Assembly (NCBI GenBank): GCA_009103225.1
Contig: RHPI01000026.1
Coordinates: 784,331 to 848,330, forward strand
DNA length: 64,000 nucleotides
Source: Chlorokybus atmophyticus
Taxonomy: Eukaryota; Streptophyta; Chlorokybophyceae; Chlorokybales; Chlorokybaceae
Direction: 5' to 3'
The translations under genes were made by a program, and so were the position numbers. Shown here in pieces: positions 11,811-25,304 of this stretch; within the stretch, counting starts at the first letter, position 1, and the number at the start of each line of letters is the position of its first letter. The notes beneath the pieces were generated by a model that did not search any database, was not told the origin of the DNA, and saw only the letters and a list, made by a program, of their open reading frames with translations.

Positions 11811-12275
11811 GCGCTAAATGCAAAGGCTGCCAGCTAGGCCTGACAGTTATAGCCACGCTTTGCATAGCATTCAATGCATGCACACACTGCAGAGTGCAAT
11901 GCATTCTTGATTATGCAGACAGCGCAGATCATAGGTTGCCAATTCCTTGCATGCTGGGCACGTTAACAGCAATTATATGGCTTGTTGGCCCACTTTGCTT
12001 TGTCACCACTAGGTAGAAACCAGACGCAGACATGTGCAGTCGCTATACTGTCTGCAACATAAATACATATTGGGCAATGCTGACACACAAGCTGGACATA
12101 CGCACCCGTGCACACAACAGCACGTTATTTATCATGTACGCATGCACGAAAGACAATAGCGCATGATGCAAGACAACTTGCCCACACGCGGACAGTATGC
12201 ATGTATTGCTAGCTATACCACAAGAGCTAACTCAACGAAAGCAAATTGCGCTCGTTTAACCTGCAACTGCAAGCT
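11811..12275. other. Second right-arm insertion, 465 bp, no coding content
   Basis: The left arm joins GAAAGGAT directly to GGTCGCAAC; the right arm has 465 extra bases between them. The 63 bp between the two insertions (11748-11810) is genuine arm sequence. No open frame, terminal repeat or clear target duplication was seen. It may be a non-autonomous element, or a deletion in the left arm. Confidence 0.65.
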
Positions 12276-12283
12276 GGTCGCAA

Positions 12284-14530
12284 CTACGCGTCACTCAGAT
12301 TAAGTAATGCCACATCTGCAGACACAACATCGGTCCGATACGTGTCTTGCAAGCCGAGCGGGAAGAACAAGTCGCGCAGCTTGCGTGCAACACGTCGCAG
12401 CTGGTCGCTGTCTATCCTGCTCAAGACCTTGTCCTCAAATAGGAGTGTCATAGCCGTCCATTTGCTGTCAATGGCGGAGGGGTAGCCGAGGGGCGCCTTG
12501 CGCCAATGCAAACCACCTTGCGTCGCCCAATACAGAAATACATACAAGGCTGATTCGAGCTCGGAAGAAACCGTTTGCGGCCTTTTTTGCAACGTCGTGA
12601 TTGCCATGAACAAAGGTGTCCCCGTTGCAAACCCGTCGGTCGCTGCCTGCAAACATATACACATATCTTCATGCAATGTACAACAAAGCAAAATGACAAC
12701 ATGCAAGTATATCACATGGGCTTGTATAACGGTACCTGACTCAAAAGACGAGCTTCACCGAAGTCGATGAGCATGATGCTCCCATCAGCTCTGCCAACCA
12801 CGTTGAATGCAGAGATATCTCCATGAAGATAGCCTCTGTCAGCAATTGCACCGATAGCAGCACATAGCTGCTCAAATGCTCTCACAATCATCAATGGCTC
12901 TTGTGGTGAAAAAAGGTCGCCAACGGGCTGCATGACCAAATAATGCTTTTCATCGTTGTCGACTGCCATGCCCACGAGGTTGACAACGCTGTCGACCTCG
13001 GTCAGTACTACCAAAGCTTGTCTCTGTCAAGCAGCCACATGTTGACATACAGCACATTCAACAGCTCTGTCCATGCGCTACCACACCTTGATTTATGCCC
13101 GTTTGTTGTCAATGTATCCATGTAAGCAATTACACACCTCACGTTCCTGTCGCTCCGCGTTGTGGCTGTGCTTGGCAATGGCCCAGCCATGGTCAGGTTG
13201 TAGCTCGCCGCGATAGACGTAGGAGATATGCGGTGATAGCACGCCTTCATCCTTGCTGCTCGACTCCTTCATGAGAAACAGCTTCTCCAGAGATTTGCCA
13301 CTATAATGCCCACTATATAGCCGTAAAGGAGATGGTAGATGTGGCCGCCTGTAACCCAGAGTCTCAGGTGCTGTACACCACAACCGAACCAGGGTCTGCA
13401 GAGCTGGAGACCTCCGGTCCAAAGTAAACGCCTGTTGTGGGGTACAGCGAATAGTCCCGAGCCTGTCCAAGCTCCACAATTGCAAGCAATCGATACCACC
13501 CGTGATTGCCACCCACTCATTGCGGGCAGGCTGCTCCCTCTTTAGATCCTCCAAGTGCACCTTTATTTGATACAAGGCTTCACGTTGCAACGTAGTTTGC
13601 CGAAGAGCTTTCTTGAGCTCAACGTACCACACAATGTGTGGAGCTGTTGCATAGGCAGAGTCCGTAATTGTAAGATCTGGTTTTCGGCGTAATCCGGGAA
13701 CGCCGGTTGCATGTGTATCCTGCACATGCAACTGCCCGCCTGCTGGCCTCACGGACTGCAACTTGGACAGGATTGTGTAATAAAGCTTTTGCACAGGCTC
13801 TTCGAGTTGTTGCTGGCTGGCCTCAAGAAAACGGGCTTGAACGTCTTGTGCTTGAAGGAGAGATGTCAACACGTCTTCTTCAACGTAGGCCAACTTTGCA
13901 AGCAACTCTTCAGTGTAAATAGCAGACTCCATGAGCTTTTTGCCTGCTTCTACTGGCTGCGTGACTGTCGTAGCACGCCCGTCATTGCGCGCCAATTGTT
14001 CAAGCCGCTCCAGCCGGTCCTCTAGTGTGACAGGTCTGGCAGATGGCGCACCTGCACGAATGCACCCGCCCGAGTCAGCACAAAGTACAAGACAGTCAAG
14101 CGTGCACACTTGTGCGAACAAGCCATTGAGACATCGAGGGAGGTGGGGAGCAAATAGGGTGCTGTGCGATGCAGCTCCTGGAGCATACTCGTTTGCAAGA
14201 CAGCCATGGCCAAGGCAGACACTGTATGCCTTGTCAAGCGCACATGGCCAAGGCCAAGACGACTAGCAAGACCTCACCTGGGCCAGAAACAGGGGCTTGC
14301 TGCCGTGGCACAATAGTGATCTCATACTCAGCGCCAGCTTCATAAGTGCCATTGGAGTAACGCTCAAACTGACCCGCGGCAGGCCCAACAGGCACGAAGT
14401 CATCACCATGCTTGACAGAGAATTGCGATGCCTGGAAGGTGTCGAGCACGGCAGCCACATCAACCCTGCCTTCAAACAGATAGAAGGCTTTCCGGCGTTC
14501 ACCTAACTTGAAATACACTAGCAAAGCCAT
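12284..14530 (-). CDS. Crinkler-like nuclease-kinase fusion protein, right-arm copy, complete
   Basis: Four exons on the minus strand: 14278-14530, 13138-14051, 12736-13023 and 12284-12646. They sum to 1818 nt, giving 605 residues in an unbroken frame. Exon 1 encodes an 84-residue N-terminal module (start MALLVYFKLGERRKAFYLF, end YEITIVPRQQ) placed like the ubiquitin-like header of CR effectors; similarity is only suggestive. Residues about 92-190 are coiled coil. The PD-(D/E)XK nuclease has D210, E229, K231 and Q246 (PDLTI, VELKK, YQIK). The kinase follows, with AIAKHS, HGDIS.N and DFG intact. Compared with the left copy the coiled-coil start is different (LEDRLERLEQLARND instead of the TQQ repeats) and one Asp is missing before EKHYLVM. 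The two genes point towards each other from the two arms of the palindrome. Confidence 0.75.
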
Positions 14531-14578
14531 TCACGCGCGTCGCATCACCTTCAAAGTCCTGTTGTAGAGCACCGAAAC

Positions 14579-16175
<1,597 letters not shown>

Positions 16176-17704
16176 TCACACGGGCACTTGCGCACGCGAC
16201 TGCCGCCGATGCCACGCAACGACCTCAGCGTACTGCAAGTTGCCCCCAAAGATGTCAAGAGCGCTGCCCACCGACACATCAACAATGCCATTCCCGGCGA
16301 CACGCACACGCTCCAAGTCATCCAACGAAGCCACACCACCAGCATAGGTCACAGGGATCTGTTGACACCACCGGCACAATATAATGAGCTGTAACCACAG
16401 AATACAAAAAGTGTGTCCTTGCATGAACACTCGCTTACCGGCGAAAGCTTCGCCAACAGCTCAATCAGCTCGTCATCGACACCAAGCCTGTTTTGCGACC
16501 TAAGCTTAGTGTGCTCGTCGTTTCAATCAGTCATACCAAGTGCTTGCAAGGATGACGCTGTTTCAGCACATGCAACTTACTTGAGACCCTCTTTGTCCAC
16601 GCCGTGCACGAGAAACTCATCCGCGCAGCCTGCAAGCTGCTGAAACGTCTCTCCACTGAGCGTTACATCAGTGAAGCGCTGCCACCGATCTGTCACGACA
16701 TAATACTGGCCGTCCTGCCAGTGCCGGTGAATTGTGAGTGCGCTGTCTCCTTGTGGCTAATTTGTGGCATTACAGAACACCGCTTGTTACCTGCTTCCTG
16801 CATGACAGATCGAGCACAAGGCGCTTCTTTCCCACAGTCTCAACAAGCTGGCTTAGCCGCTCATGGTCCAACTTGCCCGCCGTAAATACAAACTGCAAAA
16901 ATGGGCGTCAAGGTGAGGTGCAATGAAAAGTTGTCAGAACCGCCTTCAGGCTGCACACATGCAGGCACCCACGCACTCGAGCACATGCAGACATACATGC
17001 ACACGTACCGAGGTAACGATGACATGGCTGGCTCCGGCATCCAAATAGAGAGCCGCATTGCCTGGCGTGATCCCGCCTCCAACTTGCATGCCCCCTGTGT
17101 GAGCATTGTGCTGAGAGCTGCCTTGCTACTTCAATAGTGAGCAATGTCAATTCCCACTGTTGATCACCCACCAGGGTACGATGTGATTGCATCAAGCGCT
17201 GCAGCCTGGTTGGGAACGGTCGAGCCCAGCATGATGACGTGCCCGCCAGGAAGATTGTCTTGTTGATACATCTTTGCATACTCTCCTGCGGACAACTCGG
17301 ACACATAGTTCTCAACCAGGGGCCCTTCATTTGCGCTCTCCTCCTGAGGGAGATCCCGCAGTGTGCTCCCAACTATCTGTTTGACTTTACCCTGCGATAT
17401 CGGACAATGGGGACGCTGTTGATGAACGCTGCAACAACATGGTGCGTACTTTCAAACAAACAAATGTGATGTCTGCAAACTCCAATCAGGCAACACGCAA
17501 GACGATACTGATGACATGTGGCTATAAACGTACGTCATGGATATCTATGCAGGGGCGAAACCGCACTGATCGCGTACCGCTGTTGGAACTACCAGTGGCC
17601 ACCGCTCCTTCTGCATGAAGAGCGACATACTTAGCACTCATCCAGTGCGCTGCTGGCACTACACATGCGCACAGACTTGCACCTGCACGGCTCCCTTGTT
17701 GCAT
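16176..17704 (-). CDS. HISA: HisA / HIS6: ProFAR isomerase of histidine biosynthesis
   Basis: Seven minus-strand exons join in frame: 17534-17704, 17172-17391, 17009-17094, 16791-16892, 16581-16714, 16439-16487 and 16176-16358, total 945 nt (314 residues from the first ATG; an inner ATG at 17641 gives 293). The enzyme isomerises the aminoaldose ProFAR to the aminoketose PRFAR, the fourth step of histidine synthesis. Family motifs are clear: [10 protein letters not shown] then [11 protein letters not shown] at the N terminus (first catalytic Asp in CIDIHD), [29 protein letters not shown], and C-terminal [18 protein letters not shown] and GSALDIFGG. The eukaryotic HIS6 form is the best match. 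The N-terminal extension before RFRPCID could be a plastid-targeting peptide, but this is inference. A fragment of its last exon is duplicated at 5170-5342. Confidence 0.93.
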
Positions 17705-18379
17705 TTGGCAATACCACTAGGCATAGGAATGCAACACCAAGGAGCCAGTCCACTTGCTTGTCAGCTGTGGTTGCTTGAGTGGGAACGTTCGACTAGCAAA
17801 TGCAGTACTGGACAACCTATGCTGCTTATTGTGGTTGAATTAATTGTAACAACGTGACGCGTATACCACTTTGGCGCAGCAAGTGTCACTGCATGCAACT
17901 GTGAACACAGCATATGTTGATCGCCACCAACTGTAGTTGTCGGACTGCATGTCAGACCAAACTCAACACTACCAACGCTAGCTTTCCGATGCCATGCGTT
18001 GATTGTGCGACTTTCTGAAGCAAGCATTGCAGCTGTACGACAACTGCGCAGAGCTTAGATCGCCTCTGGCACGCACACTCACGCAAACGAGCTTTCCAGA
18101 AGCCCGCACACAACCGTGCCAAAGAGTAGTCACCACACACGCTCATGCAACAACAACAATCAGCACATGCATAACAGGCCAACAAACGCACCAGCTGTTG
18201 CCCGAGCAGCAGGCCGGCTTCGACGACGTGGGCTGCGGCGCAGCAGGCCAGGCGCTGTCAATCCATCCGGCTTGACCGCCTGAAGCCCCCTCGCCGTTAG
18301 CACCTCACGCCCAGCCGCCACCGCCTCCAGCATGGCGCCCAACTAACAAACGGCATGATGCAACACCGGCACTTCACTT
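17705..18379. other. Divergent intergenic region between HisA and the Iwr1-like gene
   Basis: The two flanking genes are transcribed away from each other, so this 0.67 kb should hold both promoters. No TATA box or other element stands out. A minus-strand open frame at 18160-18342 is GC-rich and unlike any family I know. Confidence 0.4.
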
Positions 18380-21058
18380 GTGCATTTTAGAATTTCCAGA
18401 GAAAACCCTAGCGGAGGCGGCGGTGGAGGACGAGGAGGAGGAGGAGGAGGAGAGCCAGCAGGCATGGCTACTGAGGCTGAGGATGTTGTGGATGCTGCGC
18501 ATGTTGGCCGAGTCGAGGCGGCTGTCCAGCCATTGGAGCAGCAGCACCAGCAGCTGCAGGAGGAAGGGCGCATGGCGCTGGTGCGTGTCAAGAGGAAGCG
18601 CAGCGCTTTCGGAGCTGATACAATTAGTGAGTGTCTCTGAATTGCTCTCAAGCAACAGGTGGCTTTGCATGCAAGAAACACAGCTTCCTGTGCTCGTGCT
18701 TGGCAAGGCAATGTGCCAAACAAAATCCGTGTGGTTGTTTTCTTTGCCATGCATGCCACGACTTTGGACACCTGCTTGTCGTCTCCTTGGTGAGCTTGTA
18801 GGTAACGTTGTTGGCAAGCTCTTGTGTGTCTTGCAACATATGCTCTTTCCCTAGTGTTTGAGACGGGTTGGCAGCGTCTGTGCACGGGTTTGGTCAGCAA
18901 GGAGTGAGTTGCAAAGCCTTGTGCAGACTACGCAGCTGTGTTGACTGCTAACTGATGTGCAAGATTGAGTCGTGGTCGGGTATGCATTGAAGCAGTCTGT
19001 GCGCTGCATGCTGTCAACAACTGGCAGCATGTTCGTGGCAACATGCTGGCACAAGCTATGCGAGTCAACTTGCACAAAGCGTGAAACATGCAAGCTGGCG
19101 ACATTCTACCCCCTTATTAGCCAACTCAATATGCGCATGACCACCATGTTAGTTACCTGACAAGCAATAGAGTCATTGGACGTTGTTGAAGTCCAATTCC
19201 AGGCGCATGTGCGCATGTACGTGTGTTCGTGGTTAGCAGACGACCTTATATGTCGTGCACCTATGCCTCCTTTTGCAGTTCTTGAGGAACTTCCTCCTCC
19301 CGAAAAGCGCTGTACTCTAGCGGCATCGATGACAGCACTGTCTGTTGGTTTTGATCAACGCGCAGAAGAAGCTGCGCCCGCCACACCCTCCCCGGCTTTC
19401 ACCGCTGCAGCACAACCCACAGGTAGCGCTGTGTGTGCAACGCTTGCAAGCTCTTAAGCAGCTGTGGTTCAGTAAGTTGAGCGAGACACACAGGCGACTG
19501 GAGGGGTTCAAGTTTAAGTGTGTTGCGCCATCAACAGGGAGAAGACGCCGGTTCAGGCGTGTTGACACTATCGCATTACAGCACGATGGTGATACGTCCA
19601 TAGCCGATCAAGTCAGGGTATGCTGTCTCTATAAGCACGTAATGGTACATTTTGCGTTGTGCGCCAGTCTGGTCTAAAACTCCACCCAAAGTTGTGTTCA
19701 CCATCCAGACCACTATGGTTTGTATGTGTGCAGCAAATGGTTGCACAACGCTCAGAAAGGCGCGCAAGCACAAGCGCCAGATTGGAACCGAAAAAACTGG
19801 TGGATGACAGGATTGCGTCAGCCATGCAGCAACACGAGGTATGTATCTCAGGCAAGTGACTGCTGCGTTTCAAACCATGCCAGCATATAACAATCTGCCT
19901 CCTTCAGAAAGCTGCAAAGGCGGCTCGCTATGAGGTCATCAAGCGCCGGCGCCAGAGCAGGTGATGACTGATTCCGCTTAGTACTGTTGCTGCTCGTCTT
20001 CAGTGTCTTTACAAGGCTTGTGTGTTTGGAGCTCTCAGGGATGCTATGGGGGTTGAAGACAACGATCTCTTTCGCTTGTATGATGTCATACAAATGGATG
20101 ACGAGGAAGAAGGGCATAGGCGAGCCAGGTGTGTTGAATTGCTTGAAGTTTTCTCTCATGCACACATCCAACGCATGCACGCATAACCAATGGTGCTGCA
20201 GTTTGTGGTTGGACCGGCTCGGTCACCAGTTGTGATTTCGTGCATGCATGTTTTGCAGGGAGGAGCGGAAAAGGCAGGCTGCTTTGGCCGAGGGTTCACT
20301 TATGTGCAACTATCTACCGTTGCTGAGGCAACACGCTCCCGAAGCTGCCACAGACATTGAGCAAGAACTAAGTACTGTCACATGGCATCTGTCGTTCAAT
20401 GGTTTAACCGGAGTTGTTCAGTTGTTCAGATACTCGAAGACCAACGCTGTGCGTGTTTAATACAGGCAAGGCCAGTACTATGCACGAGGACTATGTATAC
20501 GACTACTACCTGCCTGTGGACGGACCTGAACCGGCAGGCATCAGTGAGGATGCTGCAAACATCCCAATGTGAGAGTCAACTTATCAATCCTCATACCTGT
20601 CTGCATTGCTGTTGGCAACGGTTAAAACTGGTGTGTGTACAGTGTACAAATAGACCACGACCCTGACGGACGGTATTACGGGGCAGAATTGCCTGACAGC
20701 GACCATGATAGTGAAGACTCTAATGGTATCGCATCTGATTGGTTTGCCAAGTGTAGAGGATGCATGGTGCAATGTTGGCGGAGAGCTTGTCGTAAATTTC
20801 CATGTGCTGATTGAACACATTGATATGGCAGCCGAAAGCAACCCTGCGAATGACTACCCTGAGGAAGAGAGCGAATGCGAGCCGGACATGACACAGGGGG
20901 CAGTGTCTGATGCAGATGACAGCGATTTCTCCACAGGCGATCCCCTTGTTGACAAGATCATGTTCAGAGACCGAGGACTGATCTACTCTGAAGATGATGG
21001 CTATGACAGTGAAGGCTACCTCGCACCTCAGAGCCAGGTCTGGACCCGCATTAGGTAG
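18380..21058 (+). CDS. IWR1: Iwr1/DMS4-like RNA polymerase II nuclear import factor
   Basis: Likely exons: 18380-18626, 19279-19343, 19411-19617, 19734-19838, 19908-19934, 20004-20128, 20259-20371, 20466-20568, 20643-20725 and 20832-21058; phases agree. The start could also be 18464 or 18572; the last gives MALVRVKRKR, which matches the short LRVKRKR start of Iwr1/SLC7A6OS. The order ARYE, LFRLYDVIQMDDEEE, LMCNYLPLLRQHAPEAATDI, HEDYVYDYYLPVD, VQIDHDPDGRYYG, DSDHDSEDSN, NPANDYPEEESE follows plant DMS4 (Iwr1 domain DYVYDLY through NDYPDE). Known members bind RNA polymerase II and guide it into the nucleus. Exon 5 is the weakest: a longer version ending at 19960 adds VIKRRRQS but breaks phase unless an improbable 21-nt intron is used. 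A decayed inverted copy lies at 5790-7010. Confidence 0.87.
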
Positions 21059-21414
21059 AACTTGTGGTAGAGTTGTTGGTTTGATGTAAGCAGGAGCGGT
21101 CTTGTGTGGAGTGCTTTGAGCCCATGTACATATTCGTTGAGTGTTGCCCAAGCAACGCAGCAGAGGTTGTATGCTCGGTGATATACAACGCCGGGACTCC
21201 TCATGGATCTTTTGCTGTAGTTCTCAGGGCGTTGGTAAGCAACTTTTCTTGGCCGCTGCTTTTCAACTGTTGTGGACCTCGAGCTGCCGTAATTGAGCCG
21301 TTGTCTTTCAGGTGCATGAGAGGCGGTGGTCATGCTTACAGCGTGCCAAGGCATTGCCCCCTGTTCTGTTTCAGCATTGCAACCAACTCTCTGCACACGC
21401 CCGTTGACATATGC

Positions 21415-21660
21415 ATGTCGCATCTTCACATCTTCTGTACAGAGTAGCCACACCCTGATAGCATTTCGTACACATGCATAACATTGCATATATGTTACAC
21501 ACAGGCTTTTGTCGTGAGCTTACTGCTAACTGAGGTGCTGCCCTCACGCTGACCAACCAGAGATCGTGCGGCATGGTTGTTGCCTCACAAGTCTTAGGAT
21601 GCATGTTGCATCTTCGCATCTTGTGTACAGAGTAGCCACACCCTGATAGCATTTCGTACA
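21415..21660. repeat. Direct repeat pair of about 65 bp downstream of Iwr1
   Basis: A unit containing CTGTACAGAGTAGCCACACC then GATAGCATTTCGTACA occurs at about 21415-21475 and again at about 21600-21662. The DNA between them (about 21510-21600, GTCGTGAGCTTACTGCTAAC) is itself repeated at about 22103-22192 and leads into the 22138 repeat. Confidence 0.75.
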
Positions 21661-22137
21661 TAGCACTGCGAAAAGGGAGTGCGACGCGCTGTGCGCATGC
21701 GTGCTGCGCGCCAATGGGCGCAAACCCTAGCGACGCAGCCATAGCTGGGTGTATGACGCAGTTGTGGGTGGAGGTGGTGATGTGGGCGGAGGAGGGGGAG
21801 TTGGGTCTGCTGCTGCTGCTGCATCTGCCTCAGCAAAGACTGGGCCGCTAACCAACGGCCGGTGTGCAGGTGAACGCAAATGCATGTGCATGCTTACATT
21901 GCTAACGGGGTGGTAGGGGTAGTGTAGCGTGTGAGGTAGTGCATGAACCCGGTGGTCAACCTGACAGTGGTGTTGTTGGTATGCGCTATGTCTCTCTACA
22001 TGGTGCTGACTGTGCATGCCACTATGCATGTGCATTGCCGATTCGCATTGTATACAAAAGATGGAGTGCTGATAAGACCGCATGCATATGTACATAGGCT
22101 CTTGTCGTGAGCTTGCTGCTAACTAGGAGGTGCTGCC

Positions 22138-22454
22138 CTCACCCTAACCAACTAGAGATTGTGCGGCATGGTTGTTGCCTCACAAGTCTTGTGCATTTGG
22201 TACGCAGCTGAAGTTGATTGTCGTAGATGCACCACATTAAAATTAGGGGGGCAAGCAAAGTGCATCCATCGTGCGTGTTCAAATGCAGGACCCCTAGCCA
22301 ATCTCTGTAACGGCATTGCTAAGACAACGACACGGCACCCTTTGGCCACCCCACTGATAATAGGCAGTCACTGTAGACATGCCAATCTAGCCAATCTCTG
22401 TAACGGCATTGCTAAGACAACGACACTGCAACTTTTGGCCACCCCAGTGATAAT
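22138..22454. repeat. 317 bp dispersed repeat, copy 1
   Basis: Identical, as far as I can compare, to 32287-32603 in the same orientation. It contains two nested direct copies of a unit starting CCAATCTCTGTAACGGCATT. The copy at 32287 stops exactly at an N (32604). Confidence 0.92.
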
Positions 22455-22553
22455 GATGATGATGATGATGATAAGCAGTCACTGCCTGTCTGCAGTGACT
22501 GCCTATCATTAGTGGGGTGGCCAAAGGGTGCAGTGTCGTTGTCTTAGCAATGC
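22406..22553. repeat. Imperfect 148 bp hairpin, MITE-like
   Basis: The left half starts GCATTGCTAAGACAACGACA and the right half ends with its complement TTAGCAATGC; the centre is a tight inverted repeat around GCAGTCACTGC and GCAGTGACTGC. An expanded ATG trinucleotide run (about 22450-22470) unbalances the arms. The shape suggests a small foldback element; no target duplication was confirmed. Confidence 0.75.
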
Positions 22554-22559
22554 TGGTGT

Positions 22560-23788
22560 CAAAGCAACAACACCATCGTATAACAATTGCACAACACAAT
22601 AGCATTGATGTATAGCTGCTTGCATTAGCCTCATTGGAGCATGTACCATATTTATGCGGTAACATGCTGCATAGAGACCATATGTGGCATACTATCTTTG
22701 TCACTTGAGTAGGGCATTCATGCATTTCTTCAATTGACCTTAGTTTATGTGCACAAAAGATGCAAGAGGGAATTGGTACATGCAAACCTACGTGCACAAG
22801 CAATGTCACAAATACCACACACACTCACCACATTAACCACCCGGGCAAGGCGCCTACTACATAATGTTGCACAATAGGTATGAACGTGGAGGCATGCTGT
22901 TAGCTAACAGCTACATATCTTGTTCTGTACTCGCATTAACAAGAGAGTGCTGTAGCAATTTCTGACAAACATGCATGTCGCCAATTGTCTCGCGCATATC
23001 CTTTACGTACATGCCTGCCCCGCTACCATTGCTTGCACACAACACAGCAGCATTTACCTAAGATAGCGAGTAAGTGGCCTCGAGTGTAATACTTGTTGCT
23101 TCTATTGGTTGTATCTCCTCTGCTTGCTATCATATGCATCTACATGTGCACACATATTTTTGCATGACATGCCAAGACATATACACTCGATTGTTGGGGA
23201 TTTGAGCCAACCCTTTGCACTGTGTGTTGCCATTGCTGTGGTGGTTGTGCTTGTGTTTTTGCTTAACATTCATTGTTTACTACTCGTATGTATTGCTGAT
23301 TGTTCCTGTATACCCTATCATGTGCCATACGCAAAGACGAAGTGCACCACTTAATAATCATGCACACTTGATCACAACGCATACAACCTAGGTCGTGCAC
23401 AATGTGCGAGCACATTCATAAAAGGCAGGGCTCGGTGGGGGTGAGTTCTTTTCCATGGAAATGAATATGGCAAATTTATGTTGAGCAACAAAGAACGAAA
23501 AGCATCAGCACGATGAGCAAGTTGAATATGGGGGCAACCCGTCATTGCAACGTCTTTGTTGTATCCATCCATAATTGGTTAATGCATTTAAAGCTTATAA
23601 CAAATTCTCGGCATGGCGGTAACTCAATAAATCATTGGTGTATGATGCAACGTCGCTTGCACTTGCTACAAAGTTGTGTTTCAATCGACACCGCTTAATC
23701 GCATGTGCTTTTAACTTGAATGATCGCGTTGAGAGGCTCTCCTCGCAACAATACTTCAAGCGCTACATTTCGCCATGCGTGCATGCAT

Positions 23789-23874
<86 letters not shown>

Positions 23875-25304
23875 TTTGTGTGACATTGCACGTGCATTCC
23901 CCTATGCACATCTGTTGCACTTAATGAAAATGGTGGTTGACCAACATCTCCATCTTCAAATTCGCAGGCTGATTGCAGAACAGCGTTGTGCTCATTGCAC
24001 TGCTGCCGGCCTACTCTGTTTGTGAAGTGTCACTTATCAGTACCCGTCGGACCCCCCGCGGACAGCCGTCGGACCGTCCGTTGTAATGACGTGGACGCTG
24101 CTAAGGATGCCATCGTGGCCGTCCGATCAGGTCGTCACGCCGTCTTTACGCCGCGCGTGACTGCAAACGTAATATGCTTATAGCACAACACGTATGTCAC
24201 TGTGGGCGATAATATTGCATTGAGTTATAGCCATAATGATAATGATAATAGTAGTAATTGTAGTAATACATAAGCGGGTCACTGGCAGTTTTTGGCTGGA
24301 GGGGCGGCGACTCACGTAGCGACTCTTCTTCCAGAGCGGACAGGCCGCCGGGCAAATGGTGTCCGGCGCCTGTCCTCTCTTCCATGAAACTTACCAATTA
24401 TCTGCTCCGTGTGTTTTTGAAGATGATCTCGAGCAGATTTTTGCTGCTTCATTGTTAGTGCCGGACCAGCACTGCTGGTGTACACGTTTTGCGTACCACT
24501 GCGCGGTGTGCAGAACAAAGCGTACGGTACATCATCATTCATGTCGCATTATTGCGCGCTGTCCCCGCGCTCGACCTTGCAGCCAATGACGCAAAGCCGT
24601 GTGCACACACCCGGTCAGACTGCACGGTCAAGCCTTTTACATACCAGTTAGGCGCAACCGCCTTAACCAAATCGCCGGCTTGACACGAGGGACTTCCGCG
24701 TCAAGTAACGCGCACGTTGTTTAACCTAACCACGCGCTTTGACACATGTATGGTCCATACAGTTTGGATCAGTATATAACGCAGCTGCTGAAGTCAATAT
24801 TACTTGTGCCTGTCGGTGTTATCCGAAACGGCGGCGGCGGCGGTGCTGCTATAGGTACGTCAATAGCTTTGTGCGTGGCATCTGTGCTGCTGTGGTGATG
24901 GTTACGTCGTGCATTGCCAGCTTGTACCGCATGGCAGGTTGCAGGGCGCTGTGTGACGTGCTTTCTTGTCAGCTCCGTTTGCATGCATGTGAAGTTGCGC
25001 ATTCGTGCATTTTGCTGCGGACGTGTCAGACAAGTTGCATTCCGCTTCTTGCTGGTAGATGCACTGGTACAACTTCGCCAGTTGTAATCTGTGCTGAGTT
25101 TCTCTTCCCGTCTACTGTTAGTAGTGACGGCAAGTGTGTAATAGGCACGCAGTTGTGTAGGTCTTGCATACACGCAGGTTATTCATATCAGACACTAATA
25201 GCATTGTGTCCTGCTTACACTGGTTTTGCACGCGATTACTGCTATTCTGAATGCTGGCTGCAGCGGCAGCATTGTGACTGGTCACTGTTGCCTGCAGGTT
25301 AAAG
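22560..25304. other. Intergenic region with an AG repeat and a CpG-rich leader
   Basis: No gene supported up to the secreted beta-helix gene. An (AG)n run of about 82 bp lies at 23791-23872. From about 24040 to 25300 the DNA becomes richer in CpG and has fewer GCATGC words, which may mark the promoter or 5' leader of the gene starting at 25305. The 187-codon frame at 24739-25302 runs up to that start but has no recognisable domain. Confidence 0.45.

Larger units (their letters stand above)
7238..14143. repeat. Right arm of the ~14 kb inverted duplication
   Basis: This is the reverse complement of 1-5093, interrupted by insertions at 10411-11747 and 11811-12275. Without those two pieces the arms have nearly the same length. 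Homology still holds at 14143; beyond that it cannot be tested because the left partner is outside the window. Scattered substitutions and small indels show the arms are not freshly made. Confidence 0.93.

Noticed and set aside
19935-20003. A 21-nt intron in the Iwr1-like gene
   Set aside because: Using the donor after ARYE gives a canonical 69-nt intron and correct phase, so an ultra-short intron is not needed.
20720-21151. 143-codon minus-strand frame opposite the last Iwr1 exons
   Set aside because: It is the shadow of a spliced gene with clear family motifs on the plus strand.
24739-25302. 187-codon frame before the beta-helix gene as a separate gene
   Set aside because: No domain, unusual Cys-rich composition, and it runs into the start of the secreted gene; more likely 5' leader.
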